A DNA stretch of 64,000 nucleotides from Betaproteobacteria bacterium (lineage in GTDB: Bacteria; Pseudomonadota; Gammaproteobacteria; Burkholderiales; Rhodocyclaceae): the NCBI GenBank assembly GCA_009777245.1, contig WRMF01000003.1:62001-126000 (forward strand). Direction: 5' to 3'. The notes beneath the pieces were generated by a model, which saw only the letters and a program-made list of their open reading frames with translations, did not search any database and was not told the origin of the DNA. Shown here piece after piece: positions 47,592-57,094 of the stretch (its first letter is position 1; each line of letters begins with the position of its first letter). The position numbers and the translations under genes are program-made.

Positions 47592-49052
47592 ATGAACGAA
47601 CATCACCATCCGCCGACAGGCGAAGCCGCGCCGCCGCTTGCATTTGCCGCGCTCGGCCTTGCGCCGGAATTGTTGCGGGCCGTTGCCGAGGCCGGTTATA
47701 CGACGCCGACGCCGATTCAGGTTGAGGCCATTCCGCTTGTCCTTGCCGGACAGGACATCATGGGCGGAGCGCAAACCGGAACCGGCAAGACCGCCGCCTT
47801 CACCCTTCCTATCCTGCAACGCCTGCTTCCTCTCGCCAATTCCAGCCCTTCGCCGGCGCGACATCCAATCAGGGCGCTGGCGCTTACGCCCACCCGGGAA
47901 CTGGCCTTGCAGGTTTTTGAATCAATCAGGACTTACGCCAAATATACGCCGCTTCGCGCCGCCTGCGTCTTTGGCGGCGTCGACATCAAGCCGCAAATCG
48001 CCGAGCTTCGCCAAGGCGTGGAAATTCTGGTCGCAACGCCGGGGCGGCTTCTCGATCATGTCGAGCAAAAAAGCGTCCATTTCAACGAGGTTATGGCGCT
48101 GGTTCTGGACGAAGCCGACCGGATGCTGGACATGGGATTCATCCCGGACATCAGGCGCATCATGAATCTGCTGCCCCAGAAGCGGCAGAGTCTCCTTTTT
48201 TCCGCCACCTTTTCCGACGAGATCAAGCGTCTTGCCGATTCCATCCTGAAAGCGCCGGTATTGATCGAGGTTGCGCGGCGCAATCAGGTTTCGGAAACCG
48301 TAGCGCACCGCGTCTACCCGGTTGCCGAGGGCAAAAAACGCTCTCTACTCATTCATCTTTTGGAGAGCGGCGAAATCCGGCAATGTATTGTCTTTACCCG
48401 CACCAGACAGGATTGCGCGCGGCTGGCGCGCGAGTTGGAACGCGCAAGGCTCGGCGCGAACGCCATTCACGGCGACAAAAGCCAGAGCGAACGCTTGAAG
48501 GCTCTGGATTCCTTCAAGAGCGGCGAGACAAGGGTTCTGGTCGCTACGGACGTTGCGGCGCGCGGGCTGGACATTGAAGATTTGCCCTATGTAATCAATT
48601 ATGAATTGCCGCATGTGCCGGAAGACTACGTGCATCGCATTGGCCGCACCGGGCGCGCGGGGCGGAGCGGGCAAGCCATTTCCCTTGTCGCGCCCCCGGA
48701 ATTTTTATATCTTGCCGAAATCGAAAAGCTGATCAAATTCAGGATCGAGCAGGTCATGCTTCCCGGCTTCGCGCCGGAGTATGAGACCGTGGTTCAGGAT
48801 CGGGGCAAACGCCCGGAGCGGGATAAGCGTCCGGCAAGGGCTGACAAAGCCGGGGACAAAGGGCGTGGCAAACGTCCCAACATGATCGCTGCGGATGGAT
48901 TCGACTTCTCCAAGCCTTACATCCCCAAACTCGCGGTATCGGACGAGGCCATGCCTTCCGAAAATCCCCCTGCCCGCCCTATCAGCGTCCTGAAAAAATC
49001 CGTGCGTCCGGTCGCTGCCCTGCTCGGCGGTTTGGGGAGAAAGACGCAATAA
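47592..49052 (+). CDS. rhlE: DEAD-box RNA helicase, RhlE type
   Basis: The 486-residue protein carries the full DEAD-box set: the Q-motif PTPIQVEAIPLVLAGQD, Walker A AQTGTGKTAAFTLPIL, PTRELALQV, DEADRMLDMGF, SAT in FSATFSDEIKRLA, and HRIGRTGRAGRSGQAISLV. The C-terminal 100 residues are Lys/Arg-rich and disordered (DRGKRPERDKRPARADKAGD), a feature of RhlE. It remodels RNA, probably in ribosome assembly or degradation. Confidence 0.94.
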   Translation: MNEHHHPPTGEAAPPLAFAALGLAPELLRAVAEAGYTTPTPIQVEAIPLVLAGQDIMGGAQTGTGKTAAFTLPILQRLLPLANSSPSPARHPIRALALTPTRELALQVFESIRTYAKYTPLRAACVFGGVDIKPQIAELRQGVEILVATPGRLLDHVEQKSVHFNEVMALVLDEADRMLDMGFIPDIRRIMNLLPQKRQSLLFSATFSDEIKRLADSILKAPVLIEVARRNQVSETVAHRVYPVAEGKKRSLLIHLLESGEIRQCIVFTRTRQDCARLARELERARLGANAIHGDKSQSERLKALDSFKSGETRVLVATDVAARGLDIEDLPYVINYELPHVPEDYVHRIGRTGRAGRSGQAISLVAPPEFLYLAEIEKLIKFRIEQVMLPGFAPEYETVVQDRGKRPERDKRPARADKAGDKGRGKRPNMIAADGFDFSKPYIPKLAVSDEAMPSENPPARPISVLKKSVRPVAALLGGLGRKTQ

Positions 49053-49092
49053 CTGCCGCGCGCGCCAACTTTGCCGCCTTGAAGGAATCATA

Positions 49093-50148
49093 ATGACCAA
49101 AACTCGTATGTTTGCCTTAATGTTCCTTAGTACACTATCTGGCGTTCTGCTTTCCATTTGGGCAGTACCTACGAATTACAATGCTTTGTCATTGTCGGAA
49201 TTGACGCAAAAGGCAACTGCGGGAAACGCAAAGGCTCAATTTTACCTTGGAACCAGATACTACAATGGACAAAGTGTGCAGCAGGATTTTCAAGAGGCAA
49301 TCAATTGGTTCCAAAAGGCTGCGGAGCAAGCGGTAGCGGAAGCACAATTGAACTTGGGATTCATGTATGAGAATGGGCAGGGCGTACCACAAGATTTGCA
49401 AGAGGCAGTAAATTGGTATCGCAAAGCGGCAAAACAGAAGAATGTACAAGCGCAGCATAAGTTGGGGGTCATGTATTACGAGGGACAAGGAGTGCCGCAG
49501 GATTTTCAGGAAGCTGCGAATTGGTGGCGCAAAGCGGCAGAGCAAGGGTTTGCTATGTCGCAGTCCAACTTGGGGAAAATGTATTACGAGGGCTTAGGTG
49601 TGCCCCAAGACTTTCAGAAGGCAATGAATTGGTGGCGCAAGGCGGCAGCGCAAGAGTTTGCGCTTGCTCAGTACAACTTAGGCGTCATGTACGCCGAAGG
49701 ACAAGGTACGCCGCAGGATTTTCAAGAGGCGATGAATTGGTATCGCAAGGCGGCGGAGCAGGGACATGCCTCTGCCCGGAATAATCTGGGGTACATGTAT
49801 GAGCATGGACAAGGCGTGTCGCAGGACTTTCAGGAGGCTGCGAATTGGTATCGCAAGGCGGCGGAGCATGGACATGCCTCTGCCCAGAATAATCTGGGGT
49901 ACATGTATGAGCATGGACAAGGCGTGCCACATGACATCGTATTGGCATACGCGCTTTTCAACATTGCAGCGGCAGATGGAGACGAGGAAGCATTAGCGAA
50001 TCTTGACCTTGCTGTCAAGCAAATGACATCCGAACAAATTGAGGAAGGAAAAACTATCTTGCGCCAATGGCGACCCGGCGAGCCTCTGCCGACTGCCAGC
50101 AAAACAGGCCGCGCGAATTCCAGTTCTGAAACGAAAGGCATCCCATGA
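49093..50148 (+). CDS. Sel1-repeat protein (7 repeats)
   Basis: The 351-residue protein begins with a signal or anchor (MFALMFLSTLSGVLLSIWAV) and ALSLSELTQKATAGNAKAQF, then seven Sel1 repeats of 36 residues (AQ-x-NLG-x-MYE-x-GQGVPQDFQEA-x-NWYRKAAEQG). It ends with MTSEQIEEGKTILRQWRPGE and PLPTASKTGR. Repeats 6 and 7 are nearly identical in DNA, showing recent duplication. The stop overlaps the start of the next, larger Sel1 gene (ATGA). Confidence 0.9.
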   Translation: MTKTRMFALMFLSTLSGVLLSIWAVPTNYNALSLSELTQKATAGNAKAQFYLGTRYYNGQSVQQDFQEAINWFQKAAEQAVAEAQLNLGFMYENGQGVPQDLQEAVNWYRKAAKQKNVQAQHKLGVMYYEGQGVPQDFQEAANWWRKAAEQGFAMSQSNLGKMYYEGLGVPQDFQKAMNWWRKAAAQEFALAQYNLGVMYAEGQGTPQDFQEAMNWYRKAAEQGHASARNNLGYMYEHGQGVSQDFQEAANWYRKAAEHGHASAQNNLGYMYEHGQGVPHDIVLAYALFNIAAADGDEEALANLDLAVKQMTSEQIEEGKTILRQWRPGEPLPTASKTGRANSSSETKGIP

Positions 50149-52121
50149 CCCGCATACTTGCTTCTCTACTCCTTGCCTTGGGAGTTCAACTCGTAGCCTG
50201 TACGACGGAGCGGGACGATAGCGCCTTGCCCCTGACGACAGAAGAGCAGGACGATAACGCCTTGCCTCTGACGGTGGAGCCGGACTACAGCGCCTTGTCA
50301 CTGCCTGAATTGACTCAAATGGCAGAGGCGGGCGATGCAAAAGCCCAGTTCAATCTTGGTGTCAGGCACGGCAGCGGACAAGGCGCGCCGCAGGATGATC
50401 TACATGCGTTGAATTGGTATCGCAAGGCGGCTTTGCAAGGCCATGTGCAGGCGCAGCACAACCTGGGAATCATGTATTACGAGGGACAAGGCGTACAGTG
50501 GGATGATAAAGAGGCCGTCTACTGGTTTCAAAAGGCGGCGGAGCAGGGACTGGATGAATCGCAATTCAATCTGGGAACCATGTATCACAAGGGAGAAGGC
50601 GCGCCTCAGGATTTCCGGCAAGCGGTCAATTGGTATCAAAAGGCGGCTGAACAGGGGCATGTGCAGGCGCAGCACGACTTGGGTGGCATGTATTACGAGG
50701 GGCGAGGCGTACCGCAGGATTTACAGGAATCCGCCAAATGGTATCGCAAAGCGGCGGATCAAGGAGAAGTGAGAGCGCAGTTCAGCCTGGGGAATATGTA
50801 TCGAGAGGGAGAAGGCATGTCGCAGGACCTTCAGGAGGCCGCCAATTTGTATCGAAAGGCGGCGGAACAGGGAGATATGCGATCCCAGGTCAACCTGGGC
50901 AACATGTATCAAGAGGGACTAGGCGTGCCGCAGAACGATCAGCAGGCCGCCAACTGGCACCGCAAGGCGGCGGAGCAGGGTCATGCGGGCGCCCAGTACA
51001 GCGTGGGAAGCATGTACCGCGAAGGACGAGGCGCACGGCGCAACTTCAAGGAGGCCGCCAATTGGTATCAAAAGTCTGCGGAGCAGGGATATGCGGATGC
51101 CCAGGCCAGCCTGGGGAATATGTATCGCGAGGGACGAGGAGTGCAACAGGATTTTCAAAAAGCGATGCATTGGTATCAAAAAGCTGCGGAACAGGGGAAT
51201 ATGTATGCCCAATACGGATTAGGGTTCATGTACGACAGAGGACAAGGAGCGCGGCAGAATTTTCATGAGGCCGCCAATTGGTACCGCAAGGCGGCGGATA
51301 AGGGGCATGTGGATGCCCAGCATGTCCTGGGGAACATGTATCGAGAGGGTCGAGGCGTGCCGCGGTATTTGTCCGAGGCCGCAGCTTGGTATCGCAAGGC
51401 TGCGGAGCAGGGGTATGTGTCCGCGCAATATAGACTGGGGTACATGTATGAGAAAGGACAGGGCGTGCCACAGTATTTTCGGGAGGCCGCCAACTGGTAT
51501 CTGAAGGCGGCGGAGCAGGGACATGTGAGTGCCCAGGCCAATCTGGGGTACATGTATGCGAATGGACAGGGCGTGCTGAAGGATTATCAGCAAGCGGTCA
51601 ATTGGTATCTGAAGGCTGCGGAACAGGGAAATGCGAGAGCGCAGCTCGGCCTGGGGTACATGTATGAGGAAGGGCAGGGTGTGTCGAAGGATTATCAACA
51701 GGCGGTCAATTGGTATCAAAAGGCGGCGGAACAGGGGAATGTTGCGGCACAGGGCAACCTGGGCACCATGTATTACTATGGGCGAGGCGTGTCGCGGGAC
51801 TATCAACAGGCGGCAAATTGGTATCGCAAGGCGGCGGAGCAGGGAAACGCGCGATCCCAGGTCAGCCTGGGGTATATGTATAACATGGGACATGGCGTGC
51901 CGCAGGATAGGGCGCTGGCCTATGCGCTCTATAGCCTTGTTATAGCTGATAAACTTTTGGCAATAAATGAACACGAGAAGAGAGCAATGAAAAACCGTGA
52001 TATTGTTGTCAGACGAATGACACGCGAACAAATCGAGGAAGGAAAAACTATCTTGAGCCAATGGCGACCAGGCCAGCCTCTGCCGACTGCCAGCAAAACA
52101 GGCCGCCCTGATTCCAGATAA
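50145..52121 (+). CDS. Large Sel1-repeat lipoprotein (about 15 repeats)
   Basis: The 658-residue protein has a lipoprotein signal (ILASLLLALGVQLVAC, Cys19). A short duplicated acidic linker (DDSALPLTTEEQDDNALPLT) is followed by ALSLPELTQMAEAGDAKAQF and fourteen clear Sel1 repeats plus one degenerate repeat. The protein ends with MTREQIEEGKTILSQWRPGQ and PLPTASKTGRP. The repeats would form a long curved solenoid outside the inner membrane. It is translationally coupled to the Sel1 gene before it. Repeat number may vary between strains. Confidence 0.9.
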   Translation: MTRILASLLLALGVQLVACTTERDDSALPLTTEEQDDNALPLTVEPDYSALSLPELTQMAEAGDAKAQFNLGVRHGSGQGAPQDDLHALNWYRKAALQGHVQAQHNLGIMYYEGQGVQWDDKEAVYWFQKAAEQGLDESQFNLGTMYHKGEGAPQDFRQAVNWYQKAAEQGHVQAQHDLGGMYYEGRGVPQDLQESAKWYRKAADQGEVRAQFSLGNMYREGEGMSQDLQEAANLYRKAAEQGDMRSQVNLGNMYQEGLGVPQNDQQAANWHRKAAEQGHAGAQYSVGSMYREGRGARRNFKEAANWYQKSAEQGYADAQASLGNMYREGRGVQQDFQKAMHWYQKAAEQGNMYAQYGLGFMYDRGQGARQNFHEAANWYRKAADKGHVDAQHVLGNMYREGRGVPRYLSEAAAWYRKAAEQGYVSAQYRLGYMYEKGQGVPQYFREAANWYLKAAEQGHVSAQANLGYMYANGQGVLKDYQQAVNWYLKAAEQGNARAQLGLGYMYEEGQGVSKDYQQAVNWYQKAAEQGNVAAQGNLGTMYYYGRGVSRDYQQAANWYRKAAEQGNARSQVSLGYMYNMGHGVPQDRALAYALYSLVIADKLLAINEHEKRAMKNRDIVVRRMTREQIEEGKTILSQWRPGQPLPTASKTGRPDSR

Positions 52122-52161
52122 GCCAGCGTAGTCTGGATGAAGCGGCGCGTAATACCGGCGT

Positions 52162-52196
52162 GATGCTTGAAACAGGGATGAAACGAAGTTCCATCC
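52162..52196. repeat. 35-bp dispersed repeat, copy 2
   Basis: This matches 1628-1662 with two base changes. It lies 41 bases after the large Sel1 gene, in the space where it converges with rluB. Confidence 0.7.
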
Positions 52197-52218
52197 TGCT
52201 TGCGGACTGCTCCCCCGC

Positions 52219-53199
52219 TCACGCCAAACTTTTTTCCAAACTTCGAGCTTCTTCTTCGGTCAGTTCAAGGCAACGCCCGCGTTTCAAGCGCGAAGGCAGC
52301 AGGAAAGAGCCGTAACGAACCCTGATTAAACGGCTCACCTTGCAGCCGACCGCCTCAAACATGCGGCGCACTTCACGGTTTCGCCCCTCGTAAAGACTTA
52401 CCCGGTACCAACGATTCGCGCCATCGCCGCCCGCCTCTTCCAGACTGGCAAAGGCCGCCTTCCCGTCTTCCAGCATGATGCCCTTTTGCAATTCTGCCCT
52501 GGCTTCCTCTTTCAGCTCGCCCAGCACGCGCACAGCGTATTCGCGCAGCAGATTAGCGGAAGGGTGCGTCAGCCGGTTTGCCAACTCGCCGGAATCCGTA
52601 AACAAAAGCAGGCCGGATGTATTGATGTCCAAACGCCCCACCGATACCCAACGCCCGCCGCGCAAGCGCGGCAAGGCGGCAAAAACGCTCGGACGCCCTT
52701 CCGGGTCGCTTCTGGATACGATCTCGCCTTCCGGCTTGTGGTAAAGCAACACTCGCGGGGGTTTATCGGAAAAACGAAGCGCAACCAGGCGTCCGCCAAC
52801 CTTGACCCTGTCGCCGGGAAAAACACTCATCCCGACTTTCGCCGTCTTGCCATTTACTTCCACCCTGCCGTCGGCAATCCAGACTTCCATCTCCCGTCTT
52901 GAGCCAATCCCCACCTCTGCAAGCGCCTTGTGCAGCCGCTCGCCGCCCGCTCTGGGGAGTTCCGCATTATTGCGCCGCTGCCCTGCGCTTGATACCTCAC
53001 GCAGACCGCCGGACGCGTGTCCGCCCTTTCGCCCTTCTTTCCTTACGGGTGCATCCTTTCCCTTGCCGGAATTACCAGCATTACGAAAGGACGATTTTTT
53101 CCCGGCATCAATGCCCGACCTTGCGCGACCAGACCTCTCTCCCGATCTCTCTTTCGCAAGCGGGAGAGAGGAGCTGTTCCCCCTATTCTTGCGGTTCAT
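52219..53199 (-). CDS. rluB: 23S rRNA pseudouridine synthase RluB family
   Basis: The 326-residue protein has a disordered basic N-terminal extension of about 80 residues, an S4 RNA-binding domain ([20 protein letters not shown]), and a RsuA-type catalytic domain with [20 protein letters not shown] (catalytic Asp) and [20 protein letters not shown]. The ATG at 53199 lies within scpB (17-base overlap), and the longer open frame upstream is scpB in another frame. Part of the N-terminal tail ([16 protein letters not shown]) is encoded by repeat DNA of the CTCTCCC..GCGGGAGAG type. Confidence 0.93.
   Translation of the reverse strand: MNRKNRGNSSSLPLAKERSGERSGRARSGIDAGKKSSFRNAGNSGKGKDAPVRKEGRKGGHASGGLREVSSAGQRRNNAELPRAGGERLHKALAEVGIGSRREMEVWIADGRVEVNGKTAKVGMSVFPGDRVKVGGRLVALRFSDKPPRVLLYHKPEGEIVSRSDPEGRPSVFAALPRLRGGRWVSVGRLDINTSGLLLFTDSGELANRLTHPSANLLREYAVRVLGELKEEARAELQKGIMLEDGKAAFASLEEAGGDGANRWYRVSLYEGRNREVRRMFEAVGCKVSRLIRVRYGSFLLPSRLKRGRCLELTEEEARSLEKSLA
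53134..53171. repeat. Repeat-derived hairpin inside the rluB coding region
   Basis: CCTCTCTCCCG (53134-53144) and CGGGAGAGAGG (53161-53171) pair around ATCTCTCTTTCGCAAG. The unit resembles the inner hairpin of the intergenic MITE-like elements and is read in frame as part of the RluB N-terminal tail. Confidence 0.65.
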
Positions 53200-53776
53200 T
53201 GTGCAGCTCCGCCGGTTCCAACAGGGATGGAGTGAACCGATCCAGCTTTTCCAATACGGGAAGCTCGGTAAGGGCGCGTAACCCAAGGTCATCCAAAAAC
53301 TGACGGGTGGTGGCGTAAAGGGCAGGACGCCCCGGCGTTTCCCTGTGTCCCACCACATCAATCCAGCCGCGATCTTCAAGGGCGCGGATCGCGTTGGCAT
53401 TGATCGCCACGCCGCGTATTTCCTCGATGTCGCCGCGCGTCACCGGCTGGCGGTAAGCAATGATCGCCAGCGTCTCCAGGGTAGCGCGGGAATATTTTGG
53501 GGGCTTTTCAGGATAGATGCGTTCCAGATACGGCATGAATTCCGCCCGGGCGCGAAAACGCCAGCCAGAGGCAAGACACACCAGCTCAATGGGACTATCT
53601 TTCCTTACCCAATCCGCGCGAATCTCCTCCAGGGAATTACGCAAAATCGCATTATCCAGCCGGTAATCGAACATTTTTTTCAGGTCGTCCAGGGACAGCG
53701 CCTCCCGCGCCGTCAGAAGCGCCGCTTCCAGAATCGCCTTGAAAGTTTCAGGCCGGATTGCCTCATGCGCTTCCAT
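53183..53776 (-). CDS. scpB: Segregation and condensation protein B
   Basis: ScpB is a winged-helix partner in the SMC-ScpAB chromosome condensation complex. The 197-residue protein contains [20 protein letters not shown] and the conserved [20 protein letters not shown] then [20 protein letters not shown]. The start at 53776 has GGGGAGA upstream and overlaps scpA by 14 bases; the frame extends further without a better start. Confidence 0.95.
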   Translation of the reverse strand: MEAHEAIRPETFKAILEAALLTAREALSLDDLKKMFDYRLDNAILRNSLEEIRADWVRKDSPIELVCLASGWRFRARAEFMPYLERIYPEKPPKYSRATLETLAIIAYRQPVTRGDIEEIRGVAINANAIRALEDRGWIDVVGHRETPGRPALYATTRQFLDDLGLRALTELPVLEKLDRFTPSLLEPAELHNEPQE

Positions 53777-54635
53777 ATTCTCCCCTTTCCATAATTTCCG
53801 TTTCCGAAACCCGCCGCAAATAAATCGGGGCAAAGGCTTCCGTCTGCGTGATGTCAATCAACTGTTCCCGCATCAACTCCAGAAGGGCGACGAAATGCAC
53901 AATCAGCACAGACACCCCCATCGCGGCAGTGAAAAGGCTTGAGAACGGCACATAATCGCCCTTCTCTTTCAGAACGCGCAGAATTATTCCCATATGCTCG
54001 CGCACCGAAAGTTCTTCGCGGCGAATGGCATGATGCTCGGTCAATTTGGCCTGCCTCAACACTTCGCGCCAGGCGCTTGCCAGATCATCCAGACCAACCT
54101 TTGGATAACGCTTGACCAGCGTCTTTTCCACAAAGGTCTCGACCCAGAGAAAATCCCTTCCCGCCTGCTCATGCGCGTCAATTTTACCTGCCGCGCTCCT
54201 CATTTGCTCGTACTCCAGCAGGCGACGCGCCAGCTCCGCGCGCGGGTCTCCCGCTTCCTCATCGCCATCCGCCCTAGGGCGCGGCAGGAGCATCCTTGAC
54301 TTGATTTCAATCAGGGTTGCCGCCATGACCAGATATTCGGCAGCCAATTCCAGATTTGCCGCTCGCATGGCTTCGACATATTCCAGATATTGCCGGGTCA
54401 GGGGAACCATCGGAATATCAAGAATGTCAATGTTGGCGCGGCGAATCAGGTACAGGAGGAAGTCCAGTGGCCCCTCGAACGCATCCAGCATGATTTCCAA
54501 AGCGTCCGGAGGAATGTAAAGATCAAGCGGAAACTCGGCAAGCGGCTGCCCATATATACGCGCAATGACAGGGGCTTCCTGTGATAAGGCTATATACGCT
54601 TCAAAAGAAACCGCTTCTTCTTCGCAAACAATCAT
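53763..54635 (-). CDS. scpA: Segregation and condensation protein A
   Basis: ScpA is the kleisin that bridges SMC heads. The 290-residue protein has the signature [20 protein letters not shown] then [18 protein letters not shown], and [20 protein letters not shown]. The C-terminal winged helix ends near [20 protein letters not shown]. Its ATG overlaps the stop of the dynamin-like gene (ATGA), and its end overlaps scpB. Confidence 0.96.
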   Translation of the reverse strand: MIVCEEEAVSFEAYIALSQEAPVIARIYGQPLAEFPLDLYIPPDALEIMLDAFEGPLDFLLYLIRRANIDILDIPMVPLTRQYLEYVEAMRAANLELAAEYLVMAATLIEIKSRMLLPRPRADGDEEAGDPRAELARRLLEYEQMRSAAGKIDAHEQAGRDFLWVETFVEKTLVKRYPKVGLDDLASAWREVLRQAKLTEHHAIRREELSVREHMGIILRVLKEKGDYVPFSSLFTAAMGVSVLIVHFVALLELMREQLIDITQTEAFAPIYLRRVSETEIMERGEYGSA

Positions 54636-56695
54636 GTGCGGATCAGTTCGGGGAAGTTGCCTATGACTTTACTTTTGCCAGGGGAATTTGCAGCCGTTCT
54701 CACCGCCGCGTCCGCCGCTTTTTTTACTGCCTTCTCAGGCTTAGTCTCCTTTTTCTCCGCCAGCAGGTTTTCCGACGCCAAAAGACCCAGCAGCGTTTCA
54801 TGGATGCTGTCCATATCCGTGATTTGCTGAAAGAGGTCTTGCCGCAGGCTTTCCAGTTCTTCAATCCGATCTTCCAGCGTCTCGCTGGCCTGATGGATGC
54901 GTCGGATACTTTCCAGCCTGCGTTTCAGATAAAGATGATGTTCGCGCACCTGAGTCTCTACCGGCACCATGATGATCTTCAGCCAGTTTTCCACCTCCCA
55001 GTTGGCGCGCTCAAAAATATTCTGGGTTTGCACCGTGACTTCCGAGAAGAAGCGCTGGACAATGTTTTTCTTCTCGCTGGTCAGTAGCTTAACCGCCGAA
55101 TTCAGGTTTTCGTTGCACCAGCCGTGCAGACGCCCCAACTCTTGCGTGTATGCGCGTACGGAAAAGACAACCGGCGCGGAAAGCCGAAGCCCCTGCTCTA
55201 CCGTAAGCCGTTTATAGACCGCATACATCATCTCCTGAATCTCGGCAACATCCTTGTCCGCCTTTTTCAGACGATCCTCAACATCGTCAAAAAATCCCTC
55301 CATGACTTTGGAAATCTGACGGGAAAAGTGCGCCGCCAGCATGTTTTCTTTCTGTTCTTTGACTTGGGAACGCAGAGAGTCCACGCTCAAGTCTTTCAGA
55401 AGCCGGTTGGTCAGAGTGGAAAAGACGCTTCGCACCGCATGATAATGTTGCAGACCGGACTCAAATTCTTCTTTCTCGATTCTGATTTTGCCCATCATGT
55501 ACTCGATTACGCCTTTGTTTTTGCCGCGCAGGTCGCTTAATTCGGTCAGCTGCTCGGCCAATCCATGCAAACGGCCTTCCAGCACGCTGCGAACCTGGCG
55601 ATGCACCTCGCCGAATTCGTCCTCCGCATCCTCGCGGACAATTTCATGCTTGGACGGAATCAACTCGCTGGAAAGCGCGTTCTCAAGCTCCGGCAGGCGG
55701 CTTTTCTTGAGCAGGTCATTGTCCCGATTGACTTTGGCGACCAGACCTTTTTGCGCGGAAACCGGAAAAATATTATCCTCGCTCAATTCGAGAATATCCG
55801 CGCAGTAACGCGTCTGTCGCGCAATTTCCGCTTCGATTGCCGATTCAGATCTCAGTTCGTCCCAAAGCCCGTCAATCTTGTTCAACACCGCCATGCGCCC
55901 GCGCCGCCCCTTGTAGCCCTTGCCGATGTGCTCCCGCCATACGACAAGATCGGATTGGGTTACTCCGGTATCCGCCGCCAGAATGAACAGAACAGCATGC
56001 GCGTTTGGAAGAAGAGACAAGGTCAATTCCGGCTCCGAGCCGATGGCGTTCAACCCCGGCGTGTCCAGAATCACCAATCCCTGTTCCAGCAAGGGATGAG
56101 GGAAATTGATGATGGCATGCCGCCAACGCGGAATTTCTATCAAGCCGTCTTCGCCGATTACGACTTCAATGCCGTCCTCGTTTTTGTCCTTGGCAAAGCC
56201 CAGGTTGTCCGCCTTGTCCGGCGTTACCCGAATAACCTCGCTCACCTGCCGGAGCGCCTGCTGCACCTTTTCCGCCGAGCCGATGTCAAGCTCCACTTCG
56301 TGCCATCCGTCGCGCTGCCGCTTGTATTCGCTGACGCTTAGGATTTCGGCGCGCGTCTCAATCGGCAAAAGGCGGATCGAGGGCATCTCTGTCGGGATAA
56401 ACATCAATTCTGTCGGACACATCGTCGTGCGCCCCGCAGCAGAGGGAAGAATCCGGTCGCCATAAGCGGCAAAGAAAATACTGTTGATAAGCTCGGACTT
56501 GCCGCGTGAAAACTCCGCCACGAACGCGACATTCAGCTTGTCTGCCCGGATGCGCTCTTGAAGGCGCGACAAGCGTAATTCCGTTTGCGCGTCGCTCAAA
56601 TCCTGCACGACAAGCCACTGGCGGAACCGCTCCACAATTGCGATAACCCTATGCCGCCATTTGCTGTACGCCGCGAAACGTTGTGCGAGGAACAT
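54632..56695 (-). CDS. Bacterial dynamin-like GTPase coupled to scpA
   Basis: This is a 687-residue dynamin-family protein. The P-loop appears as VAEFSRGKSELINSIFFAAY (the first Gly of the usual G-x4-GKS is Ala). G2 is in GRTTMCPTELMF, G3 is VILDTPGLNAIG and G4 is VLNKIDGLWDEL. The rest is long helical stalk (about 330-660) with several coiled coils. No clear membrane segment is seen. Such GTPases remodel or protect membranes in bacteria. The ATG at 56695 has GGAGG eight bases before it; an upstream ATG (56734) has none. The stop overlaps scpA, which ties its synthesis to the chromosome condensation genes. Confidence 0.9.
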   Translation of the reverse strand: MFLAQRFAAYSKWRHRVIAIVERFRQWLVVQDLSDAQTELRLSRLQERIRADKLNVAFVAEFSRGKSELINSIFFAAYGDRILPSAAGRTTMCPTELMFIPTEMPSIRLLPIETRAEILSVSEYKRQRDGWHEVELDIGSAEKVQQALRQVSEVIRVTPDKADNLGFAKDKNEDGIEVVIGEDGLIEIPRWRHAIINFPHPLLEQGLVILDTPGLNAIGSEPELTLSLLPNAHAVLFILAADTGVTQSDLVVWREHIGKGYKGRRGRMAVLNKIDGLWDELRSESAIEAEIARQTRYCADILELSEDNIFPVSAQKGLVAKVNRDNDLLKKSRLPELENALSSELIPSKHEIVREDAEDEFGEVHRQVRSVLEGRLHGLAEQLTELSDLRGKNKGVIEYMMGKIRIEKEEFESGLQHYHAVRSVFSTLTNRLLKDLSVDSLRSQVKEQKENMLAAHFSRQISKVMEGFFDDVEDRLKKADKDVAEIQEMMYAVYKRLTVEQGLRLSAPVVFSVRAYTQELGRLHGWCNENLNSAVKLLTSEKKNIVQRFFSEVTVQTQNIFERANWEVENWLKIIMVPVETQVREHHLYLKRRLESIRRIHQASETLEDRIEELESLRQDLFQQITDMDSIHETLLGLLASENLLAEKKETKPEKAVKKAADAAVRTAANSPGKSKVIGNFPELIRT

Positions 56696-56901
56696 GAAAA
56701 AAACCTCCGGTTGATGAGACTGGTAATTTACCACGCTAATCGCTTATCTGACAGATGAAAATGCTTTTATCTGCGCCCGCATAACAATATTGCATTGGAG
56801 AGGTTTTGGCTCAAACATGTTTTTCCTTATGGCGGCTGTGGCAGGACTCTAAAAAAAATCCCCTGACACCTATTCAATGCTGACGATAAAGATTTTTTGC
56901 C
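56696..56901. other. Intergenic region upstream of the dynamin-like gene
   Basis: No gene is seen. Apart from the GGAGG box of the dynamin-like gene near 56706, only A+T-rich stretches occur. No convincing promoter hexamers were found. Confidence 0.5.
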
Positions 56902-57021
56902 GTTGAGCGCTTGTTAAGCGCAGTCCTTGCCGTTTATGGCGAGGTGAGCGAGATTGTTTTGTGGAGCATTGAGGCTCTCTAACCTGTGTCGAGGAATCCC
57001 CTGCCTTCAGGCCGGGGTGAC
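56902..57021 (+). repeat. Structured dispersed repeat, copy C
   Basis: It starts with TTGAGCGCTTGTTAAGCGCA (a GCGCTT/AAGCGC hairpin), then CCTTGCC/GGCGAGG (second hairpin), GAGCGAGATTGTTTTGTGG, AGCATTGAGGCTCTC, and ends GAGGAATCCCC with a CCCCTGCC-TTCA-GGCCGGGG hairpin. Copy B matches it over the last 100 bases. The end resembles right ends of IS200/IS605 elements. No transposase is nearby. Confidence 0.75.
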
Positions 57022-57094
57022 TCGACATTTGCCGGTTCAATCCGCGCCCTGCTACACTTGAAGCCAGCCATAATTCCCGTAGAAAGAAAGAGAA

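Noticed and set aside
50300..51930. Regular 108-bp periodicity, considered as a CRISPR-like or satellite array
   Set aside because: The periodicity is that of the 36-residue Sel1 protein repeat, and there are no unique spacers between identical repeats.
51219..52061. Long minus-strand open frame (280 codons) opposite the Sel1 repeats, and similar ones near 49.7 kb
   Set aside because: It is a reflection of the repeat codon pattern of the plus-strand Sel1 gene, which has a signal sequence and ribosome binding site.
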